64,000 nt of DNA, taken from Segatella albensis DSM 11370 = JCM 12258 (GTDB taxonomy: Bacteria > Bacteroidota > Bacteroidia > Bacteroidales > Bacteroidaceae). Under the pieces are notes generated by a model, which worked only from the letters and a program-made list of their open reading frames with translations, did no database searches and was not told the DNA's origin. Every line of letters begins with the position of its first letter. Position 1 is the stretch's first letter. The translations under genes were made by a program, and so were the position numbers. This document shows positions 63,394 through 64,000 of this stretch, in pieces. The stretch is taken from NCBI RefSeq assembly GCF_000426565.1, contig NZ_AUFP01000001.1:288486-352485 (forward strand), written 5' to 3'.

Positions 63394-64000
63394 GCTGATT
63401 CATTTCCCCGCCATGGTTTTCGAGTTTAAGGGTTAACAAATTCTTTCGAAGGTCTTTCGAGATTTCTTCGAGACAGCGCGCTTTGTCTTTCGGAGCTCTC
63501 TGCAGGCCTTATCAACGTTGACGGCTGCAAAGGTACGGAGAAATTTTGAAAAACGAATCAAAAAAAACGGATGTTGAAAGTTAACATTCTGCAAAACGCT
63601 GTGTATCAGCACTTTGCGGAGTTGCTGCCATTTCTATAATTGGGGAATGGCGAGGTAAAAATCGCTTAATCTGCGATTCTAGCGGGTGATTCGAGGAACA
63701 AATCAGGCCCATCTCAACGTGATATGTAATCAGTAATCAGTTATTCAGTTAATCAGTTTTTTATCAAGGCTGAGAAAAATGTGAAAAAGAGAGTATAATA
63801 TATAAATATATATATATATTTATATATTATAAGGCTGAAAATCCAAAAAATGGGGGTAAAAACGCAAACTGATTAACTGAATAACTGATTACTGATTACG
63901 CAGAATGATGGTGTGTATAATGGCTGATTGTTATAAAAATAAATTTACAATCTAAGATCGTGCGTATATGTGCCTCCCATGCCGCTGTAGTATGTAGCTC
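63394..64000. other. Gene-free right end with inverted repeats
   Basis: 607 bp without a supportable gene. It holds a minus-strand -7 candidate (TACCTTTGC, 63535-63527) that could start a small RNA toward the CDF gene, a short TTCGA-rich stretch (63445-63480), an inverted repeat GCCATT/AATGGC (63628-63651) and the nested inverted-repeat structure at 63726-63899. The last 100 bp show nothing recognisable. Confidence 0.6.
63726..63899. repeat. Perfect 34-bp inverted repeats flanking a 38-bp AT palindrome
   Basis: The left arm (63726-63759) and right arm (63866-63899) are exact reverse complements over 34 bp, built from GT(T)AATCA-like 7-8-bp units. The 106-bp interval carries a perfect 38-bp AT palindrome (63794-63831) flanked by direct 8-bp repeats AAGGCTGA (63766-63773, 63831-63838). 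No target duplication or transposase is visible; no TAnnTTTG promoter lies between the arms. Confidence 0.9.

Noticed and set aside
63726..63899. Invertible promoter (phase variation) between the 34-bp arms
   Set aside because: No TAnnTTTG sequence in either orientation lies between the arms, no gene starts nearby and no recombinase is visible; inversion itself is still untested.
1..64000. tRNA, rRNA, riboswitch, prophage or IS elements
   Set aside because: No T-loop-like GGTTCRANTCC in a cloverleaf context, no rRNA sequence, no transposase or integrase frame seen; covariance-model and HMM searches would be decisive.

Overview
The window looks like a core-chromosome segment of a Bacteroidota species, most likely Bacteroidales of the Prevotella/Segatella type. 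The evidence is the repeated promoter pattern TTTG, a 19-20 bp gap, then TAnnTTTGC; gene families typical of that phylum (DUF3575/DUF5119 fimbria-associated proteins, S46 dipeptidyl-peptidase, DUF2851, a PG_1098-like methyltransferase, an SdhCAB with a five-helix cytochrome b); and AT-rich intergenic DNA. The genus is inferred, not proven. I saw no rRNA, tRNA, insertion sequence, prophage or CRISPR array.

Layout. 1-4.9 kb: a partial YitT-type membrane protein behind leuS (minus), then rubredoxin and a 78-aa orphan (plus). 4.9-9.4 kb: a minus-strand surface operon (DUF3575 protein, DUF5119 lipoprotein, small fimbrillin-like lipoprotein, double-domain PAP2 phosphatase). 9.5-19.2 kb: mutS, lgt/ychF, a cation efflux protein, polA and a polyprenyl synthase. 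19.2-25.6 kb: a minus-strand housekeeping block mnmG-apt-uvrC-dtd-MazG-like-deoC, with two near-consensus parS sites on either side of apt. 25.8-29.3 kb: succinate dehydrogenase/fumarate reductase (sdhCAB). 29.4-36.2 kb: a VanX-like dipeptidase with a methyltransferase, then GNAT-parE-ctp. 36.3-38.3 kb: ruvB-coaD-ybeY (minus). 38.3-38.8 kb: an intergenic region with a four-unit, 22-bp palindromic tandem array. 38.8-43.3 kb: a BASS transporter, a short promoter-plus-terminator transcription unit, dusB and an OPT transporter. 43.3-46.2 kb: DUF2851-thioesterase-dprA. 46.3-49.6 kb: dapB-lepB-degenerate lepB paralogue-wbqC. 49.6-54.5 kb: an M16 peptidase, a PfkB kinase, a DEAD-box helicase and a LOG protein. 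54.6-62.2 kb: S46 peptidase, flippase, nucleoside-recognition membrane protein and metzincin-like metalloprotease (all minus). 62.3-63.4 kb: a second cation efflux protein. The last 600 bp hold a nested inverted-repeat structure.

Most genes are housekeeping: DNA repair and replication (mutS, polA, uvrC, ruvB, parE, dprA), tRNA and ribosome maturation (leuS, mnmG, dtd, dusB, ybeY, ychF), envelope biogenesis (lgt, lepB, ctp, flippase), and anaerobic respiration with quinone side-chain synthesis (sdhCAB, polyprenyl synthase). Many starts are fixed by Bacteroidota-type promoters that fall inside the longest open frame, and several of these genes appear to have very short or no 5' leader.

The features most worth following are the parS pair (implying an origin-proximal position), the 22-bp palindrome array at 38485-38572, the 34-bp inverted repeat pair around a 38-bp AT palindrome at 63726-63899, the catalytically degenerate, cysteine-rich signal-peptidase paralogue next to lepB, and the orphan promoter/peptide/terminator unit at 39860-40078.
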